Positions 50,722 through 61,697 of a DNA stretch of 64,000 nucleotides are shown in pieces. The notes under the pieces are model-generated. The model was given only the letters and a program-made list of their open reading frames with translations, did not search any database and was not told the origin of the DNA. This stretch comes from Neobacillus sp. PS3-12 (lineage in GTDB: Bacteria; Bacillota; Bacilli; Bacillales; Cytobacillaceae): contig NZ_CP133268.1 of the NCBI RefSeq assembly GCF_030915385.1, positions 1,674,001-1,738,000 of the forward strand, read 5' to 3'. Positions within the stretch are counted from its first letter, which is position 1; each line of letters starts with the position of its first letter. Position numbers and translations under genes: made by a program.

Positions 50722-50742
50722 TGCAATTCCTCCTCTACTGGT

Positions 50743-51201
50743 TTAACTTGGATCAAGCCTATAGCCAATTAATGTAAAATCTTTTGTATAGGTAAATGTT
50801 CCGTATATAATCCCATTTCCGTGGACCATATAATCAAGAATATGATGGTCTCCTTCAGCCATTGGCAGTTCTTTTATCTTTTCAATCGGCTGCCACTCTA
50901 GCTTTCCTTCAACACTTTGTTCATAGTTGACTCCATCTGAATCCGTTGCAATAAAGGTGAACATCATCCATTCATTGATGACTTGTTCGTCTTCTTTCAT
51001 AATAAAAGTAAAAATTCCCTTTAATTGTGGATTTTTCAGATAGATGCCTGTTTCTTCCCGAAATTCACGGACACATGAATCTCTGACCGATTCACCTGGT
51101 TCCATCTTGCCACCCGGAGCAACCCACCATCCCCGTCTTGGCTTTTGGAGCAACAAAACTTGATCATCCCTTTTCAATACACAATTGGTGACTCTCTGCA
51201 T
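50743..51201 (-). CDS. yvcI: NUDIX hydrolase YvcI
   Basis: 152 residues from the ATG at 51201, with GAGGTG upstream. The NUDIX box GGKMEPGESVRDSCVREFREETGIYL is complete (Gx5Ex7REUxEExGU pattern), preceded by LLLQKPRRGWWVAPGG. An 8-oxo-dGTP or other nucleoside diphosphate substrate is possible; the true one is unknown. First gene of the operon ending in crh. The upstream gap 51202-51536 holds no gene and no convincing terminator. Confidence 0.88.
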   Translation of the reverse strand: MQRVTNCVLKRDDQVLLLQKPRRGWWVAPGGKMEPGESVRDSCVREFREETGIYLKNPQLKGIFTFIMKEDEQVINEWMMFTFIATDSDGVNYEQSVEGKLEWQPIEKIKELPMAEGDHHILDYMVHGNGIIYGTFTYTKDFTLIGYRLDPS

Positions 51202-51536
51202 CATCTTCACCTCAATCGTAAAAACACTGTATTGAATAGCAAGAAGCAGCTTTTTCACGCTTCCCACTAAAAACTTTTTGAGATAGCATTATTGATTCTA
51301 TTCATTATACTATTTTTCATATTCGGTCACAATGAATCCAAAGTTGATATTGTGTAAATTATCCGAAAAGCGTAAGAGGACACTTGAAAAGCGAAGAAAA
51401 ACTTTTTCCAAAAAAAAGAGCACAGGCAGTTATACCTATGCTTGAAAGGATTATATTAAAGGGGGTCAATTACTCCCTTAATCATACCCTTCCATTATTT
51501 CACTACTGTTACAGTAGAATTAAAATCAGATAAAAA

Positions 51537-52541
<1,005 letters not shown>

Positions 52542-52598
52542 TCATATCCTATAAAACAACACAATCTTCGTCCACCCTTTTGCTCAGGGCCTGATATC

Positions 52599-54083
52599 TT
52601 ACTCGATATATTCGTTCACCATTTTTACATATTTGCCAACTGTGGCTGAAGAGAGTCCATAACGATCTGCAACTTCTTGCTGAGAAACTTTTTCACTGCG
52701 AAGTTTATTCCAAACATAATCTGTTGCAGCAGCCCAGGCTTTTTGATTTTTCAAGGTAACTTTTTGTTCTGCCAATTCGTTAAAAATGGAGAACCACAAC
52801 AAGTATAATCCAGCTTCAACCTGACCAATCGGCTTATAATGCCGATATAAATGGTTGGCAATCTCATGGGCATCAGCAGCGGAAGAGTGGTCTCCATGAT
52901 TTAAGTAGGAGAGGTAATGCTTCTCAGGTACTGTGAGATGATCCGTTTTAACAGATGCTAACAACGAGCCTTTTTTAGGTGAAAGGGAAATAAGAAAAAG
53001 GGCAAATAATCGTTCCTCCAGATGTTCACTTTCTAGTTTTAGAATGGCTGAACTTGAACGTTTTTCGAAAGCTTGGCTTGATCCCTTTTCATCATTCCAA
53101 GGTTCAAAGCCTTCTTTTTCGGGATTTAATTCTAATACTTTTTTCCAAATATTCCGAGCAAAGTTTTCATGGTCTGTATAATATGCTGCATAGGAGAGCC
53201 AATAATAAAATGGCGCATCTCCATCAAATCCATGTTTATAAAGCTTTTTCAGCCAGCCGTATGCGAATACATATTCACCGACCAATGCAAACGTAGCACC
53301 AAGCTTAAACTGCTGCTCTGACAAGAGTGGCTGAATTTTTTGCAGTCCTTCTAATAAGCTCTTTACTTTTTCTGTCTCACGCTGGTAATGCGCAAACACA
53401 AGCTGATTGCATAGCGCATGAAGATTACCAGGATTGCGCTCTAATACATCCTTTAAGATATCCTCAGCCTTTTCAACTTCACCCAAATAGAAATGAGCAA
53501 GGGCGAGATTATTATAAGCAGACCAATATTCAGGATACTCTTTGATGACATAGTGAAGAAGCTCAATCGCTTTTTCGAAATAGCCCGATTCCAAAAGCTC
53601 ACGGGCCTGCTCCTGCTTCATGATTAGATCGTCTTGTTCATATAGCTCTTCCTCTAGTTCATCTGACTCCATCGAGAGGAGCTCAAGCAAATCCTCGGTA
53701 TCCTCTGAAAAATCGCCATCAGGGTCGAGTTCCATATAAAGATTCGCATGTTGATAGGCATCCTTAAAAAATCCAAGGTGGGCATAGTTATTTGCAAGTA
53801 AATAATGACATTCCGTCATTTCCTCATCCAATTCCTCGAGGATAATATGCAACAGCCTGTTCGATTCTTCATACTCACCAAGCTCAGTTAAAATAATCGC
53901 TAATTGGCAAGCAATCATCGGTTCGCCAGGCTCAAGCTGAAATGCCCTCTCCAAGTATTTCCTGGATTTTGTATAATTACGGCGATGATAAGCCTTTAAG
54001 CCCTCTTTAAAATAATATTCACCTGTAGGTAGAAAGGAAAGAATTTTTCCCTTTTGAATTGTTGCTTTCGCATTTTTACTCAT
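52599..54083 (-). CDS. TPR-repeat protein with a C-terminal helix-turn-helix (YvcD-like)
   Basis: 494 residues. Several tetratricopeptide repeats from about residue 20 to 300 (YFKEGLKAYHRRNYTKSRKYLERAFQLEPG, YWSAYNNLALAHFYLGEVEKAEDIL) and a short helix-turn-helix at the end (VSQQEVADRYGLSSATVGKYVKMVNEYIE). Same place as B. subtilis yvcD between trxB and hisI. A scaffold or regulator; no activity is known. GGAGGAATT directly precedes the ATG. Confidence 0.82.
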   Translation of the reverse strand: MSKNAKATIQKGKILSFLPTGEYYFKEGLKAYHRRNYTKSRKYLERAFQLEPGEPMIACQLAIILTELGEYEESNRLLHIILEELDEEMTECHYLLANNYAHLGFFKDAYQHANLYMELDPDGDFSEDTEDLLELLSMESDELEEELYEQDDLIMKQEQARELLESGYFEKAIELLHYVIKEYPEYWSAYNNLALAHFYLGEVEKAEDILKDVLERNPGNLHALCNQLVFAHYQRETEKVKSLLEGLQKIQPLLSEQQFKLGATFALVGEYVFAYGWLKKLYKHGFDGDAPFYYWLSYAAYYTDHENFARNIWKKVLELNPEKEGFEPWNDEKGSSQAFEKRSSSAILKLESEHLEERLFALFLISLSPKKGSLLASVKTDHLTVPEKHYLSYLNHGDHSSAADAHEIANHLYRHYKPIGQVEAGLYLLWFSIFNELAEQKVTLKNQKAWAAATDYVWNKLRSEKVSQQEVADRYGLSSATVGKYVKMVNEYIE

Positions 54084-54245
54084 AATTCCTCCATCTTTCC
54101 ATTAAACATAACTACAGTAGTATATCATATGTCCTTGCTGTGGGAGAAGGGATTGAAAAGAAAGTAAAGGTACAAAATTGTGAATAGTCACACATTTTTT
54201 ACAATTGCAGAAAAAATGGGGAATAATCCATGAAATTAGGCGATA

Positions 54246-54274
54246 AAAAACTGGCTTTTGTTCAGCCAGTTTTT
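54246..54274 (-). terminator. his operon terminator
   Basis: AAAAACTGGCT pairs with AGCCAGTTTTT over 7 nt just after hisE. Confidence 0.85.
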
Positions 54275-54281
54275 AAAAATT

Positions 54282-54581
54282 CTATTTTTCTCTTTCTTGA
54301 TGTCTTTCTTCAAGGGTTTTTAATACTTCTGTGAACGGCAGCTCCTGCTCCACTAACAAGACCATTAAGTGGTATAGCAAATCGGATGCTTCCCATTTTA
54401 GTTCTTCGTGGCTGCGATTTTTAGCGGCGATAATGACTTCTGCTGACTCTTCGCCGACCTTTTTCAAAATTTTATCCACGCCTTTTTCAAACAAATACGT
54501 TGTATAGGCACCTTCCGGACGTTCTTTTTCCCGACTAATGATTACTTGTTCCAATTTTCTGAGGATTTCATATTCTTCCAT
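54282..54581 (-). CDS. hisE: Phosphoribosyl-ATP pyrophosphatase (HisE)
   Basis: 99 residues of the all-alpha MazG-like type: [67 protein letters not shown], with the Glu/Asp metal-binding helices. Second step of histidine synthesis. In B. subtilis HisI and HisE are one fused protein; here hisE has its own ATG with AAGGAG 9 nt upstream, but removal of one A in an A5 run would fuse it in frame to hisI. Confidence 0.9.
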   Translation of the reverse strand: MEEYEILRKLEQVIISREKERPEGAYTTYLFEKGVDKILKKVGEESAEVIIAAKNRSHEELKWEASDLLYHLMVLLVEQELPFTEVLKTLEERHQEREK

Positions 54582-54900
54582 TTTTGATTACTCCTTCCGA
54601 AAAACAACTGATTGCACCCGTATGACATGCCGGACCGTTTGGGTGAACAAGCACAACAATCGCATCGCAGTCGCAGTCTAGCTTCATTTCAACCACCTTC
54701 TGCGTATTGCCGCTTGTTGCCCCTTTATGCCATAACTCCTGACGAGATCGGCTCCAAAACCATGTTTCCTTTGTTTCCAACGTTTTGGCGAGCGACTCCT
54801 CGTTCATATAAGCAAGCGTCAGTACTTCTTTCGTTTCAGCGTCCTGAACGATTGCGGGTACAAGTCCCTTCTCATCAAATTTTACTCCTAGTGCCTTCAT
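54568..54900 (-). CDS. hisI: Phosphoribosyl-AMP cyclohydrolase (HisI)
   Basis: 110 residues: [37 protein letters not shown], then the zinc ligands in [10 protein letters not shown] and HTGAISCF. It opens the purine ring of phosphoribosyl-AMP, third step of the pathway. It ends NGRI after 110 residues, and overlaps hisE by 14 nt in a different frame. Either a truly split HisI-HisE pair or a HisIE fusion split by a +1 change in AAAAA at about 54580. Confidence 0.9.
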   Translation of the reverse strand: MKALGVKFDEKGLVPAIVQDAETKEVLTLAYMNEESLAKTLETKETWFWSRSRQELWHKGATSGNTQKVVEMKLDCDCDAIVVLVHPNGPACHTGAISCFSEGVIKNGRI

Positions 54901-55661
54901 CTTACAACAACTCCCTTTTCCTTCAGGTAGCTTTTGACTTCATGCACCGAGGTTTCCTTATAGTGAAAAATCGAAGCCGCCAAGGCAGCATCTGCTTTTC
55001 CTTTTTCAAAAGCATCGACAAAATGATCGGCATTCCCGGCACCGCCAGAAGCAATCACTGGAATCGTAACAGCCTCGCTAACCGCACGTGTTAGCTCGAG
55101 ATCAAAACCATTTTTCTCACCATCACTGTCCATGCTTGTCAAGAGGATCTCCCCTGCGCCAAGTCCAGCTGCTTCCTGTGCCCATTCCACTACCTTTCGC
55201 TCAGTAGGTGTTCGTCCTCCATGTGTAAACACACGCCATGTTCCCCATTCTTCATCATACTTAGCGTCAATGGCAACGACAATGCACTGTGAACCAAAAA
55301 AGCGTGCACCTTCTTCAATCAGGGCAGGATTCTGGACTGCAGCTGTGTTCAGGGAAACTTTATCTGCTCCTGCACGGAGAATTCGTTTCATATCCTCAAG
55401 GGCATTAATTCCGCCGCCGACTGTAAATGGAATCGCTAATTGAGACGCAACCGCCTTGACCACTTCGACCATTGTTTTCCGCCCTTCGTGGGAAGCAGAA
55501 ATATCTAAGAAAACAAGTTCGTCCGCACCTTCTTCATCATAAAACTTGGCAAGTTCAACCAGATCGCCGGCATCACGGAGCTGAACAAATTGAATCCCTT
55601 TGACAACTCGTCCTTCTTTCACATCAAGGCAAGGAATAATCCGTTTTGTCAGCATAATCAT
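54897..55661 (-). CDS. hisF: Imidazole glycerol phosphate synthase, cyclase subunit HisF
   Basis: 254 residues (252 from ATG 55655, which has the better-spaced GAGGTG). TIM barrel: [18 protein letters not shown] with catalytic Asp, [29 protein letters not shown] with the second catalytic Asp, and [13 protein letters not shown]. Makes imidazole glycerol phosphate and AICAR with ammonia from HisH. The ATG at 55661 overlaps the hisA stop (ATGA). Confidence 0.96.
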   Translation of the reverse strand: MIMLTKRIIPCLDVKEGRVVKGIQFVQLRDAGDLVELAKFYDEEGADELVFLDISASHEGRKTMVEVVKAVASQLAIPFTVGGGINALEDMKRILRAGADKVSLNTAAVQNPALIEEGARFFGSQCIVVAIDAKYDEEWGTWRVFTHGGRTPTERKVVEWAQEAAGLGAGEILLTSMDSDGEKNGFDLELTRAVSEAVTIPVIASGGAGNADHFVDAFEKGKADAALAASIFHYKETSVHEVKSYLKEKGVVVR

Positions 55662-56377
55662 TTCACCTCTTTTAAGGCTTCATCAAGCGTAAAGCGATTT
55701 TCATAGAGTGCTTTGCCGACAATCGCACCGCTGATGCCTTTGGCAGCAATCACTTTTAAGTCTGCGAGACTGCTGACCCCGCCCGAAGCAATGACGGTTT
55801 TTCCAGTAGCTTCTTGCATTTCAAGGACAGCTTGGATATTCGGACCGGCAAGCGTCCCATCGGTAGCAATGTCTGTAAAAATAAAGGTCTCTGCACCAGC
55901 ATCTGCAAACCGTTTGCCAAGCTCAACAGCACGAACTTTAGAAGTATCGAGCCAGCCATGTGTTGCGACAAATCCGTCTTTGGCATCGATGCCAACAGCA
56001 ATTTTAGCTCCATATTTGCGGATCATCTCGGTAGCAAATTCCGGGTTTGAAACGGCAATACTGCCGATGATGACCCGGTCAACGCCATTTTCCAAATAAT
56101 GAAGAATGTCCGCTTCAGTACGGACTCCGCCGCCAATTTGCACTTGTGCCTTCAACTCTTTTGCCGCTTGAATCACAAAGCGGTCATTAACCCGTTTCCC
56201 GTCTTTGGCACCGTCGAGGTCAACCATATGAATCCATTGCGCTCCCGTTTTGGCAAACTGGCTGGCCATATCAAATGGTGAATCTCCATACACAGTTTCT
56301 TGATTATAATCCCCTTGGAGGAGACGAACACAATTGCCGCCCCTCATATCAATCGCCGGATAAATGGTAAAACTCAT
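55658..56377 (-). CDS. hisA: ProFAR isomerase HisA
   Basis: 239 residues. Barrel motifs: [20 protein letters not shown] with catalytic Asp, [26 protein letters not shown] with the second catalytic Asp, and [13 protein letters not shown]. It isomerises the aminoaldose ProFAR to the ketose. Overlaps hisH by 4 nt and hisF by 4 nt, so the three are translated together. Confidence 0.96.
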   Translation of the reverse strand: MSFTIYPAIDMRGGNCVRLLQGDYNQETVYGDSPFDMASQFAKTGAQWIHMVDLDGAKDGKRVNDRFVIQAAKELKAQVQIGGGVRTEADILHYLENGVDRVIIGSIAVSNPEFATEMIRKYGAKIAVGIDAKDGFVATHGWLDTSKVRAVELGKRFADAGAETFIFTDIATDGTLAGPNIQAVLEMQEATGKTVIASGGVSSLADLKVIAAKGISGAIVGKALYENRFTLDEALKEVK

Positions 56378-57012
56378 TGAACTGCCTTCCTTTCTTGGAC
56401 AAGCTTTAAAAAATTGGTTAACAGGGCCATCCCAAGTTTACTGCTTTTTTCCGGATGGAATTGCATTCCGAAAATATTGCCGCGCCCAACGACAGCAGAA
56501 ACTTCTTCATGATAGCTTGCTTTTGCCAACAAAACATCTGACTCTTTGGCATTAACAAAATAGGAATGTACGAAATAAACAAAATCTTCATTGAGCCCTT
56601 CTAAAAGTGGGGACTCTTTGACAAATTGGAGCTTATTCCATCCCATGTGCGGAACCTTATAGCTTTCCCCTTCGGCAGTATTTCCTGGAAAACGGCGAAC
56701 CGAACCTGGCAGAAGCTTGAGTCCTTCAGTAAAGCCATTTTCGTCACTGTCCTCGAATAAAAGCTGCATGCCAAGACAGATGCCAAGCAATGGTTTTCCG
56801 GTTTTGGCAAATTTATGAATGGTTTCGGTAAGCCCGTCTTCATTTAAGCGCAGCATCGCATCGCGAAAGGCACCAACTCCTGGAAGGAGCAAGGCATCAG
56901 AAGACATGAGAGCCTGTTTATCGCTAGTGATCATGTACTCTGCGCCAAGTCGCTCTAGTGCCTTACTGACACTGAACAAATTTCCCATTCCATAATCAAC
57001 AATCCCAATCAT
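56374..57012 (-). CDS. hisH: Imidazole glycerol phosphate synthase, glutaminase subunit HisH
   Basis: 212 residues. Class I glutamine amidotransferase: [20 protein letters not shown], nucleophile Cys in [13 protein letters not shown] (about 80), His and Glu in [13 protein letters not shown]. Supplies ammonia to HisF. Directly adjoins hisB (one base apart) and overlaps hisA. Confidence 0.96.
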   Translation of the reverse strand: MIGIVDYGMGNLFSVSKALERLGAEYMITSDKQALMSSDALLLPGVGAFRDAMLRLNEDGLTETIHKFAKTGKPLLGICLGMQLLFEDSDENGFTEGLKLLPGSVRRFPGNTAEGESYKVPHMGWNKLQFVKESPLLEGLNEDFVYFVHSYFVNAKESDVLLAKASYHEEVSAVVGRGNIFGMQFHPEKSSKLGMALLTNFLKLVQERKAVQ

Positions 57013-57600
57013 TTATAACATCCCTTTCGTTGAAGGAACTCCCTTAATACGGGGATCAATGGTGGTTGCTTCATCTAAAGCGCGGCCTAATGCTTTAAAT
57101 ACTGCTTCAATCATATGGTGGGTGTTATGGCCGTAATGAACAATGACATGAAGGTTCATGCGGGCTTCCAAGGCCAGCTTCCATAAAAATTCATGAACTA
57201 ATTCGGTATCAAACGTACCTACTCTTTGCGAAGGGAAGTCGGCACGCATTTCGAAATGCGGACGGTTGCTCAAATCGATGACAACCTGCGCAAGAGTTTC
57301 ATCCATTGGCACAAATGAATTTCCATACCGCTTGATTCCTTTTTTATCTCCAAGTGCTTCACGAATTACCTGTCCTAAACAGATGGCGATATCCTCAGAT
57401 GTATGGTGGTCGTCGATTTCCGTATCACCGTTTGCATCAATTGTAAGGTTAAATAGGCCATGCTTCGTGAATAAATCAAGCATGTGCGTAAGAAAAGGTA
57501 CACCCGTGTTAAGATTGGCTTGTCCTTCTCCATCAATGTCCAATGATAGTTTGATTTGTGTTTCATTTGTATTGCGTTCAATGCTGGCTGTCCGTTCCAT
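57013..57600 (-). CDS. hisB: Imidazoleglycerol-phosphate dehydratase HisB
   Basis: 195 residues of the monofunctional bacterial type. Manganese ligands in FLTHMLDLFTKHG, DDHHTSEDIAICLG, HEFLWKLALEARMNLHV and YGHNTHHMIEAVFKALGRAL. GGAGG lies upstream. It follows hisD after an unusual 300-bp gap that contains the tandem repeat described next. Confidence 0.96.
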   Translation of the reverse strand: MERTASIERNTNETQIKLSLDIDGEGQANLNTGVPFLTHMLDLFTKHGLFNLTIDANGDTEIDDHHTSEDIAICLGQVIREALGDKKGIKRYGNSFVPMDETLAQVVIDLSNRPHFEMRADFPSQRVGTFDTELVHEFLWKLALEARMNLHVIVHYGHNTHHMIEAVFKALGRALDEATTIDPRIKGVPSTKGML

Positions 57601-57672
57601 GGAGTACCTCCTTGTGGTTGTTTGTATATATTTGAGATTGGCGGCCTATTTAGAGATTTTTTCGGTCAACTT

Positions 57673-57880
57673 TCTCGATGACCTTGGGCTCTCCTTTTTC
57701 TATCCTTCGGGTATTGAGAATCTTTCTCGATGACCTTGAGCTTTCTTTTTTCTGCTTTTCGGGCATCGAGACGCTCTCTCGATGACCTTGGGCTCTCTTT
57801 TTTCTGCCTCACGGGCATTGAGAAGTTTTCTCAGTGACCTTAGGTTCTCTTTTTTCTGCCTCACGGGAATCGAGCCGACC
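57673..57880. repeat. Tandem array of four 52-bp units inside the his operon
   Basis: Units begin TCTCGATGACCTT at 57673, 57725, 57777 and 57829 (last unit TCTCAGTGACCTT), each continuing GGGCTCTCTTTTTTCTGCC-like and ending CGGGCATTGAGA. The end of one unit and the start of the next pair as an 8-bp hairpin around 5 nt: CATCGAGA-CGCTC-TCTCGATG. In the last junction both arms change together (CATTGAGA with TCTCAGTG), keeping the pairing. The period is not a multiple of 3, so it is not coding. It lies between hisB and hisD; the remaining 57601-57672 holds nothing I recognise. Confidence 0.85.
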
Positions 57881-57902
57881 ACGGCATTCCTTATTCTTTA
57901 TT

Positions 57903-59173
57903 CTATTTATTCAACCGCGCTTCAACCGCCCGAGCATGAGCTTCGAGGCCTTCCATCCTAGCAAACTCGGCGATTTTTGCGGCGTTGTCTTTTAAGGCTT
58001 TTTCACTGTAAATGATGACACTTGATTTCTTTTGAAAATCATCGACGTTTAATGGGCTCGAAAAACGAGCAGTGCCATTGGTTGGCAGCACATGGTTCGG
58101 TCCGGCAAAATAATCGCCGACCGGCTCTGAACTGTAGCGGCCGACAAAGATCGCTCCAGCATGATGAATTTTGCCAAGTACCTCCATCGCATTTTCAACC
58201 ACTACCTCAAGATGCTCAGGCGCCAATTGGTTAACAGTTGCAATGGCTTCTTCTAAATCAGCAGTCACATAAATCACACCGTAATCCTCAATCGAGCGCT
58301 CGGCAATTTTGCGTCGCGGTAAAACCGCTAATTGTTTTTCTACTTCTGCAGAAACTGCTTCGGCTAACTTCATAGATGGAGTAACGAGAACGCTGCAAGC
58401 ACGCGGATCGTGTTCTGCCTGTGATAATAAATCAGCGGCCACCTCGTCAGCATAGGCTGAATCATCGGCGAGAACAGCAATCTCACTAGGACCGGCGATC
58501 ATGTCGATATCGACATCACCAAATACCTCTTTTTTAGCAAGTGCGACAAAAATATTTCCTGGCCGGTAATTTTATCGACTGGTTGAATCGATTCAGTTCC
58601 GTAAGCAAGCGCAGCAATTGCTTGGGCCCCGCCCACTTTATAAATTTCTTTGACGCCGGCTTCCTTGGCCGCAACCAACACAGCTGGTGGCAGCTTGCCA
58701 GTTTCTTTATTCGGAGGCGATACCATGACGATTCGCTTCACCCCGGCAACATGTGCGGGAACAACGTTCATTAAAACAGAAGAAGGATAGGCAGCCGTTC
58801 CGCCTGGTACATAAACGCCAACTGAATCAAGCGGAGTAACTTTTTGGCCAAGGATCGTGCCGTTTTCTTCCGTAGTCATCCAGGAAGGACGCAGTTGTTT
58901 TTCGTGAAAAACACGAATGTTCGAGGCAGCTTCGCGAACGATTTCTACAAAGCCGGAATCCACCAGACCATACGCTTCCTCAATTTCAGCCTCAGGAACG
59001 GCAAAGGATTCCAAGTTAACACGATCAAATTTTAAAGTATATTCTCTAAGGGCAGCATCACCATTGGCACGTATATCGGCAATAATCTTTTGGACGACTT
59101 CCAGCTGCTGTGCTGTTCCCGCTTCAATCGAGCGTTTGATCGAAACGAGTTCATTTACCTGTAGTATTTTCAT
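57903..59173 (-). pseudogene. hisD: Histidinol dehydrogenase HisD, one single-base frameshift
   Basis: Two overlapping frames join to a full-length HisD of about 424 residues. The first (59173-58499) includes SVGVYVPGGTAAYPSSVLMNVVPA and VGGAQAIAALAYGTESI and loses frame in KITGQEIF. The second (58502-57903) resumes [16 protein letters not shown] and has [10 protein letters not shown] and the zinc-ligand region to the end. Adding one C near 58559-58563 (CCTGGCC on the + strand) restores [31 protein letters not shown]. The enzyme makes histidine from histidinol, so the break would abolish the pathway if real. Confidence 0.9.
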
Positions 59174-59176
59174 CTC

Positions 59177-59812
59177 TTAAAGACCTTCCTTTGTGACGAC
59201 TTTACTTAAACGAGTGACAAGCTCGCTGATTTTTTCATCATGAATTCGATAGCTGACAGGATTGACAATTAATCTTGATGTAATATCGACAATCCGTTCG
59301 TATTCTACTAAGCCATTTTCAACCAGTGTTCGGCCGGTTGAGACAATATCAACAATGCGGTCAGATAAACCAATCATTGGTGCCAATTCAATCGAACCAT
59401 TTAATTTAATAATCTCCACCTGTTCGCCCTGTTCGCGGAAATATGCTGCGGCGACTCTTGGATATTTCGTTGCCACACGCGGTGCGACATCGCTCATTTT
59501 TGTATTTGGCATGCCTGCAACTGCTAAATAACAGGCACTAATCTTTAAATCCAAGAGCTCATAAACGTCTCGTTCCTCTTCGAGCATCACATCTTTGCCG
59601 GCGATTCCCAAATCCGCCACGCCATGCTCGACATAGGTTGGGACGTCCATTGGTTTGGCGAGAATAAAACGTAGCCCCTCTTCCTCGACATCGATGATTA
59701 ATTTTCGGTTTTCATCAAATTCCGGCGGCAGCTTGTAGCCGGCTTTCCGTAATAATACTAAGGCTTCTTCAAAAATTCGTCCTTTTGGCATTGCAATCGT
59801 TAATATACTCAT
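59177..59812 (-). CDS. hisG: ATP phosphoribosyltransferase catalytic subunit, short-form HisG
   Basis: 211 residues, the short form without the C-terminal regulatory domain. [66 protein letters not shown] (PRPP-binding) are conserved. First step of histidine synthesis; short HisG is active only with HisZ, encoded just upstream with a 4-nt overlap. Confidence 0.96.
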   Translation of the reverse strand: MSILTIAMPKGRIFEEALVLLRKAGYKLPPEFDENRKLIIDVEEEGLRFILAKPMDVPTYVEHGVADLGIAGKDVMLEEERDVYELLDLKISACYLAVAGMPNTKMSDVAPRVATKYPRVAAAYFREQGEQVEIIKLNGSIELAPMIGLSDRIVDIVSTGRTLVENGLVEYERIVDITSRLIVNPVSYRIHDEKISELVTRLSKVVTKEGL

Positions 59813-60990
59813 TGTGCAGGCCCCTTTCCTGCTTTCCCTAAAAGAAAAGTGGTATCTTCAAATTGATGGGTATAGGCATCTAAATTTTTTACACCATTGA
59901 TATCCTGGAGAACAGCTCGTTTTCCTTCCTGATGCAGTTTTTTTGCTAGTTCAAAGGCTTCCTTGCGGCGTTCTTGGCTAAAAACAACAAGCTGAACAGG
60001 CACTTTTTGCTCAATGTTGCCCAATGCTTCAATCAGGCGATCCAAGCGAACGGCAAATCCGGTTGCACTTGCTTTTTTGCCAAACTTCTCAAGCAATCCG
60101 TAACGGCCGCCGTTGCCTATTGGGAAACCAACTTTGCCAGCGTAAACTTCAAACAAAATGCCTGTATAATAACTCATATGGCTGAGAAGCGTTAAATCAA
60201 ATTTCACTTTCTCCTGCTCACCATAATCCTTAATCACATCCGCCAATTCCTTTAATTGTAAAATAGCTGCCTTGCCACGTTCATTTTCAACAAGATCAAG
60301 GGCTTTGCCAATTACTTCATCACCGCCGCGCAATTCAAGCAGGCCCAGCAAGCGCTGCTTATCAATCGAAGATAAAGCCAAAGTATTCACATGTTGACGG
60401 TAACCTACGTAATTTTTTTCATATAGAAATCTTCTCAGCGCATCGGCGCGATCTTCTGTTCCTAGTATTTGTAAAAATAATTCCTGGACAAAGGCCACAT
60501 GCCCAACCGATAGCTGAAAATCCTTCAGACCTGTTTCCTTTAACGCTGAAACCATTAAGGCAATGGCTTCGCCGTCACTTGAGACCGTTTCATCGTTAAT
60601 CAGCTCGATGCCGATTTGTTCAAATTCAGCAGGACGTCCGCCTTCGCGCTGTTGGGCACGAAAGACATTGGCGCTATAAGCAATACGGAGCGGTAAATTT
60701 TCGTTTAACAGCTTTGATGCAGCAACCCTGGCAATGGGTGCTGTCATGTCTGGTCTAAGCACAAGCGTATGTCCTTCACGGTCTAACAATTTAAAGAGCT
60801 GCTGATCAAGTATGGCTGAAGCGGCTCCAACGGTTTCTTCATATTCTAATGTGGGTGTTTCGATAAAAGAATAACCCCACTGCTTTATGACATCTTCCAT
60901 TAACGAACGAATCCGATATTTTTTTTCATATAACTCCGGAAGAGTATCCCTCATCCCAAGAGGTTTTTCAAACATAAACAAGCGGCTCAT
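59809..60990 (-). CDS. hisZ: ATP phosphoribosyltransferase regulatory subunit HisZ
   Basis: 393 residues, a HisRS-like protein without tRNA ligase function: [81 protein letters not shown] and [33 protein letters not shown] 60990 has AAAGG 9 nt upstream; upstream in-frame ATGs lack this. It heads the his operon and confers catalysis and feedback control on HisG. Confidence 0.94.
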   Translation of the reverse strand: MSRLFMFEKPLGMRDTLPELYEKKYRIRSLMEDVIKQWGYSFIETPTLEYEETVGAASAILDQQLFKLLDREGHTLVLRPDMTAPIARVAASKLLNENLPLRIAYSANVFRAQQREGGRPAEFEQIGIELINDETVSSDGEAIALMVSALKETGLKDFQLSVGHVAFVQELFLQILGTEDRADALRRFLYEKNYVGYRQHVNTLALSSIDKQRLLGLLELRGGDEVIGKALDLVENERGKAAILQLKELADVIKDYGEQEKVKFDLTLLSHMSYYTGILFEVYAGKVGFPIGNGGRYGLLEKFGKKASATGFAVRLDRLIEALGNIEQKVPVQLVVFSQERRKEAFELAKKLHQEGKRAVLQDINGVKNLDAYTHQFEDTTFLLGKAGKGPAQ

Positions 60991-61062
60991 ATTCTTCATC
61001 CTTTTTTTCAAAAGTAAAAATCCTTTAGTTCGCTAATATGCTAATAAATTAAAGTTATATGT

Positions 61063-61091
61063 AGTTTACCCTTTTCGAGAAAAATCGTCAA
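61063..61091 (-). promoter_or_regulatory. Putative his operon promoter
   Basis: On the minus strand TTGACG (61091-61086), 17-nt spacer, TAAACT (61068-61063). It lies after the yvoF terminator and about 70 bases before the hisZ start. No T-box is recognisable in the leader. Confidence 0.65.
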
Positions 61092-61142
61092 TCGAAAAAC
61101 ACAAAATTCAGCATAAATGTACATACGTCGGATGTGCAAAAA

Positions 61143-61161
61143 GCCCGGTCATCTACCAGGC
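61143..61161 (-). terminator. yvoF terminator
   Basis: GCCCGGT pairs with ACCAGGC (one G-U) over 5 nt; TTTTT follows on the minus strand. Confidence 0.75.
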
Positions 61162-61693
61162 TCATCTTGGTTGATAGACGGGGTCATTTGCCCGCCGCTG
61201 CGCTAATTGTTCTTGTGAATAGATCAGTCTCATTGGGTTGCCGCCAACGAAGGTACCTGGCTTTACATCCTTATGAACCACGGTACCAGCGGAGACGATG
61301 GCCCCGTCCCCGATTGTCACCCCCGGAAGGATCGTTGAATTGGCTCCAATCATGACTTCACTGCCAATAATTACCTGGGCCAAGCCGGTATTCTTTAATT
61401 AGATACTCATGGGCAAGAATGGTTGTATTATAGCCAATCACCGAATTGGTACCGACCGTTATTTTTTCAGGAAACATCGTATCCGGCATCACCATTAAGG
61501 CAAAAGAGGTTTTCTCCCCTATTTTCATATGTAAAAAAGTACGGTACAACCAGTTTTTCACCCCAAGAAAAGGTGTATAACGGGCCAGTTCAATGACAAT
61601 AAAGTTTTTCACAACCTTCCAAAAGGACACGGTTTTGTAAACTTGCCATAAGGAATTTGCACCCTCGACCGGATAGCGGACGGTTTTTCGCAT
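61162..61693 (-). pseudogene. yvoF: YvoF-like LbH acyltransferase, one single-base frameshift
   Basis: Two frames rebuild a protein of about 176 residues with a left-handed beta-helix acetyltransferase fold: the first part (61693-61358, MRKTVRYPVEGANSLW to YLIKEYRLG) and the second (61383-61162, [50 protein letters not shown]), both matching B. subtilis YvoF. Removal of one base near 61376-61381 (CCTGGGCC on the + strand) joins them. ATG 61693 follows GGAGAG and starts 4 nt after the ppaX stop. Acceptor unknown. Confidence 0.85.
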
Positions 61694-61697
61694 GTGG

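Noticed and set aside
51455..51490. Terminator after trxB
   Set aside because: TTAAAGGG and CCCTTAA could pair, but the stem is weak and no T-run follows on the minus strand.
57700..57882. Small repeat protein gene on the minus strand inside the his operon
   Set aside because: The 52-bp period is not a multiple of 3, so the frame changes in every unit; no ribosome-binding site. It is the tandem array read as protein.
61012..61090. T-box leader for the his operon
   Set aside because: The leader is too short and lacks the T-box sequence and an antiterminator.
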